Below are positions 5,968 through 6,998 of a DNA stretch of 6,998 bases, in pieces (the first letter of the stretch is position 1; each line of letters starts with the position of its first letter). The stretch comes from an uncultured Bacteroidales bacterium (GTDB lineage Bacteria > Bacteroidota > Bacteroidia > Bacteroidales > UBA932). The stretch is taken from the NCBI GenBank assembly GCA_934700615.1, contig CAKUXR010000051.1, positions 1 through 6,998 on the forward strand, in the 5' to 3' direction. Both the position numbers and the translations under genes were made by a program. The notes under the pieces were generated by a model. The model saw only the letters and a list, made by a program, of their open reading frames with translations. It was not told the origin of the DNA and did not search any database.

Positions 5968-5999
5968 ATTGCCCGACAATTTCAAGCCTTGTACCTTTG
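5968..5999 (+). promoter_or_regulatory. Promoter of the TetR gene
   Basis: TACCTTTG (5992-5999) is a perfect Bacteroidota -7 box, and ATTG (5968-5971) lies 20 bases upstream as a -33 element. Transcription would begin around 6006 in the A-rich leader, leaving about 27 bases before the ATG. The preceding spacer (5820-5960) is very AT-rich and holds no gene. It includes the 10-bp palindrome TACATATGTA (5882-5891). No clear TetR operator palindrome overlaps the promoter. Confidence 0.65.
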
Positions 6000-6032
6000 C
6001 AAAAAATTAAAAACAGACATTGTTCGTTATAA

Positions 6033-6644
6033 ATGCAAGTGCTGAAAGAGGACATACGAGGACGAATATTGACGGTTGCCAGACAGCAATTCGAGAGGAA
6101 AGGCTATTCCAAGACTTCCATGCGCGACATAGCGGAGTTGGCCGGGGTTGGTGTCGGAAATATCTATAACTACTTCACGAACAAAGACGAACTGTTCCGT
6201 GAGGTGGTACGTCCTGTCTTGTATGCTTTGGAAGCCATGCTGCAAGAACACCACGGCATACGAGGCGAGGACATTATGATGATGAAGTCGGAAAAATACC
6301 TGAAATCCTGCATAGACGAATATGTTTCGTTGATTGACAAGCACCGCGCACTGATGGGAATCCTGTTGTTCCGTGCGCAAGGTTCTTCGTTGGAACGCTT
6401 CCGCGAGAATTATACCGACCGTTCTACGGAATTGGTCAAGGCGTGGTTCGCGTCCATGGAGCGGAAGCATCCCGAAATCAACACGAATGTGTCTGATTTC
6501 ATCATCCACCTGCATACGGTATGGATGTTCACGATGTTCGAGGAACTGCTGATGCACTCCGTGCCCCGGCAGGAAATGGAGGCTATCCTGCACGATTATA
6601 TTCTGTTTGAAATTCAAGGTTGGAGGGCAATTATCAAGATATGA
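6033..6644 (+). CDS. TetR/AcrR-family transcriptional regulator
   Basis: 203-aa, a normal length for the family. Residues about 5-55 form the three-helix DNA-binding domain: IRGRILTVARQQFERKGYSK, then TSMRDIAELAGVGVGNIYNY and FTNKDELF. The helix-turn-helix is at about 28-48 and the diagnostic IYNYFTNKDELF end is intact. The remaining helices (about 58-200) form the variable ligand-binding and dimer domain, with no recognisable ligand signature. Such proteins usually repress an adjacent efflux, membrane or metabolic gene and often themselves. No such target is next to it here: upstream lies the VWA operon, in the same direction, and downstream a terminator and an intron. The ATG at 6033 fits the promoter leader. 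Stop TGA 6642-6644. Target and ligand unknown. Confidence 0.9.
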   Translation: MQVLKEDIRGRILTVARQQFERKGYSKTSMRDIAELAGVGVGNIYNYFTNKDELFREVVRPVLYALEAMLQEHHGIRGEDIMMMKSEKYLKSCIDEYVSLIDKHRALMGILLFRAQGSSLERFRENYTDRSTELVKAWFASMERKHPEINTNVSDFIIHLHTVWMFTMFEELLMHSVPRQEMEAILHDYILFEIQGWRAIIKI

Positions 6645-6698
6645 GATACAAGCAACGCACATACAGACAATCAGCCGTATCAGGACGGCTGGCAGGGA

Positions 6699-6729
6699 GG
6701 AAATCTTTACGGAGGTTTCCCACTTTTTT
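6699..6729 (+). terminator. Intrinsic terminator of the TetR gene
   Basis: GGAAATCT (6699-6706) pairs with AGGTTTCC (6713-6720), 8 bp with one G-T, loop TTACGG, then CAC and six Ts (6724-6729). A separate 7-bp hairpin, CAGCCGT/ACGGCTG (6672-6678/6685-6691), precedes it. The T-tract ends exactly where the group II intron appears to begin. Confidence 0.75.
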
Positions 6730-6998
6730 GTTCGTCCAGCACGAACATGCTCTAATGGGTGTAAGTCCCTAAACCACCCTGATAGTGGGAAGGTTACAGC
6801 CAAAGGCAAGGGTGTCCGCCGCGAGACGGAATCTGAAGGAAGCCGGCGGCAAACATCTGGTCTGACGGACAGAAATCCGATATGAGGCCTGTGAGTGAGG
6901 ATAAGATTGCAAAAGAAATCAAAGTCCGATAACTATCCGAAATCGCCCAAGGTAAATCGGGCAGACATAAGATGGAAAGAGTATGTCCATAACTGGAG
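6730..6998 (+). ncRNA. Group II intron, 5' part (domain I), truncated by window
   Basis: The last ~270 bases match the conserved 5' RNA of bacterial reverse-transcriptase-encoding group II introns. Recognisable landmarks are GGGTGTAAGTCCC (6758-6770), GGCAAGGGTGTCCGCC (6805-6820), GAATCTGAAGGAAGCCGGCG (from 6829) with GGCAAAC after it, TCTGACGGACAGAAATCCGA (from 6861), and AAATCGGGCAGACATAAGAT (from 6954) with GGAAAGAG after it. The likely 5' end is GTTCG at 6730, a one-base variant of the GUGYG consensus, followed by CCAGCACGAAC. The catalytic domains and the intron-encoded maturase/reverse transcriptase should lie beyond the window. Insertion directly behind a terminator T-tract is the habit of class C introns. 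No maturase codons are seen here. The family is confident; class and exact boundary are inferred. Confidence 0.85.

Noticed and set aside
6027..6809. 260-codon open frame on the minus strand opposite the TetR gene
   Set aside because: It is the antisense shadow of a well-supported TetR gene. The translation is rich in His, Gln and Arg with no family resemblance, and it runs across the terminator and into the intron.

Overview
The window looks like accessory DNA from a gut-type Bacteroidales genome (Bacteroides, Phocaeicola, Parabacteroides or a relative). The evidence is two promoters with the Bacteroidota -7 box TAnnTTTG and a -33 TTG, mostly weak ribosome binding sites, an outer-membrane beta-barrel protein ending in Phe, a two-repeat S41 peptidase, and a bacterial group II intron at the right edge. 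I recognise the families by eye; no search was run.

Layout. The left edge holds the 3' part of an S41 (tail-specific/tricorn-like) serine peptidase gene on the + strand (to 1771). About 330 bases without a convincing gene follow. An outer-membrane beta-barrel gene lies on the - strand (2103-2621) with its own promoter. From 2622 to 3483 there is a patchwork with no confident full-length gene. It holds a short direct repeat, a perfect 40-bp loopless palindrome (2821-2860), a coding-looking minus-strand remnant cut by a stop (2890-3075), a doubtful 47-codon minus-strand ORF, and a GC-rich run of hairpins (3333-3461).

The centrepiece is a tightly packed + strand operon (3484-5791). It encodes a 53-aa single-span membrane microprotein, a 594-aa protein with an N-terminal HEGSH zinc-peptidase-like motif and a C-terminal CobT-type VWA domain, and a 124-aa protein resembling the WYL_2/DUF2693 family. 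Both junctions carry an ATGA stop/start overlap, so the three products are probably translationally coupled. CobT-type VWA proteins normally work with a MoxR/CobS-type AAA+ ATPase. None is encoded here, so the partner is outside the window or unlinked. The VWA gene is clearly more GC-rich than the S41 and barrel genes, which suggests a separate origin.

The right part holds a TetR-family regulator (6033-6644) with a near-consensus Bacteroidota promoter and a good intrinsic terminator. The 5' end of a group II intron begins directly after the terminator's T-tract and runs off the end. The S41, barrel and TetR genes have no evident functional link to the central operon.
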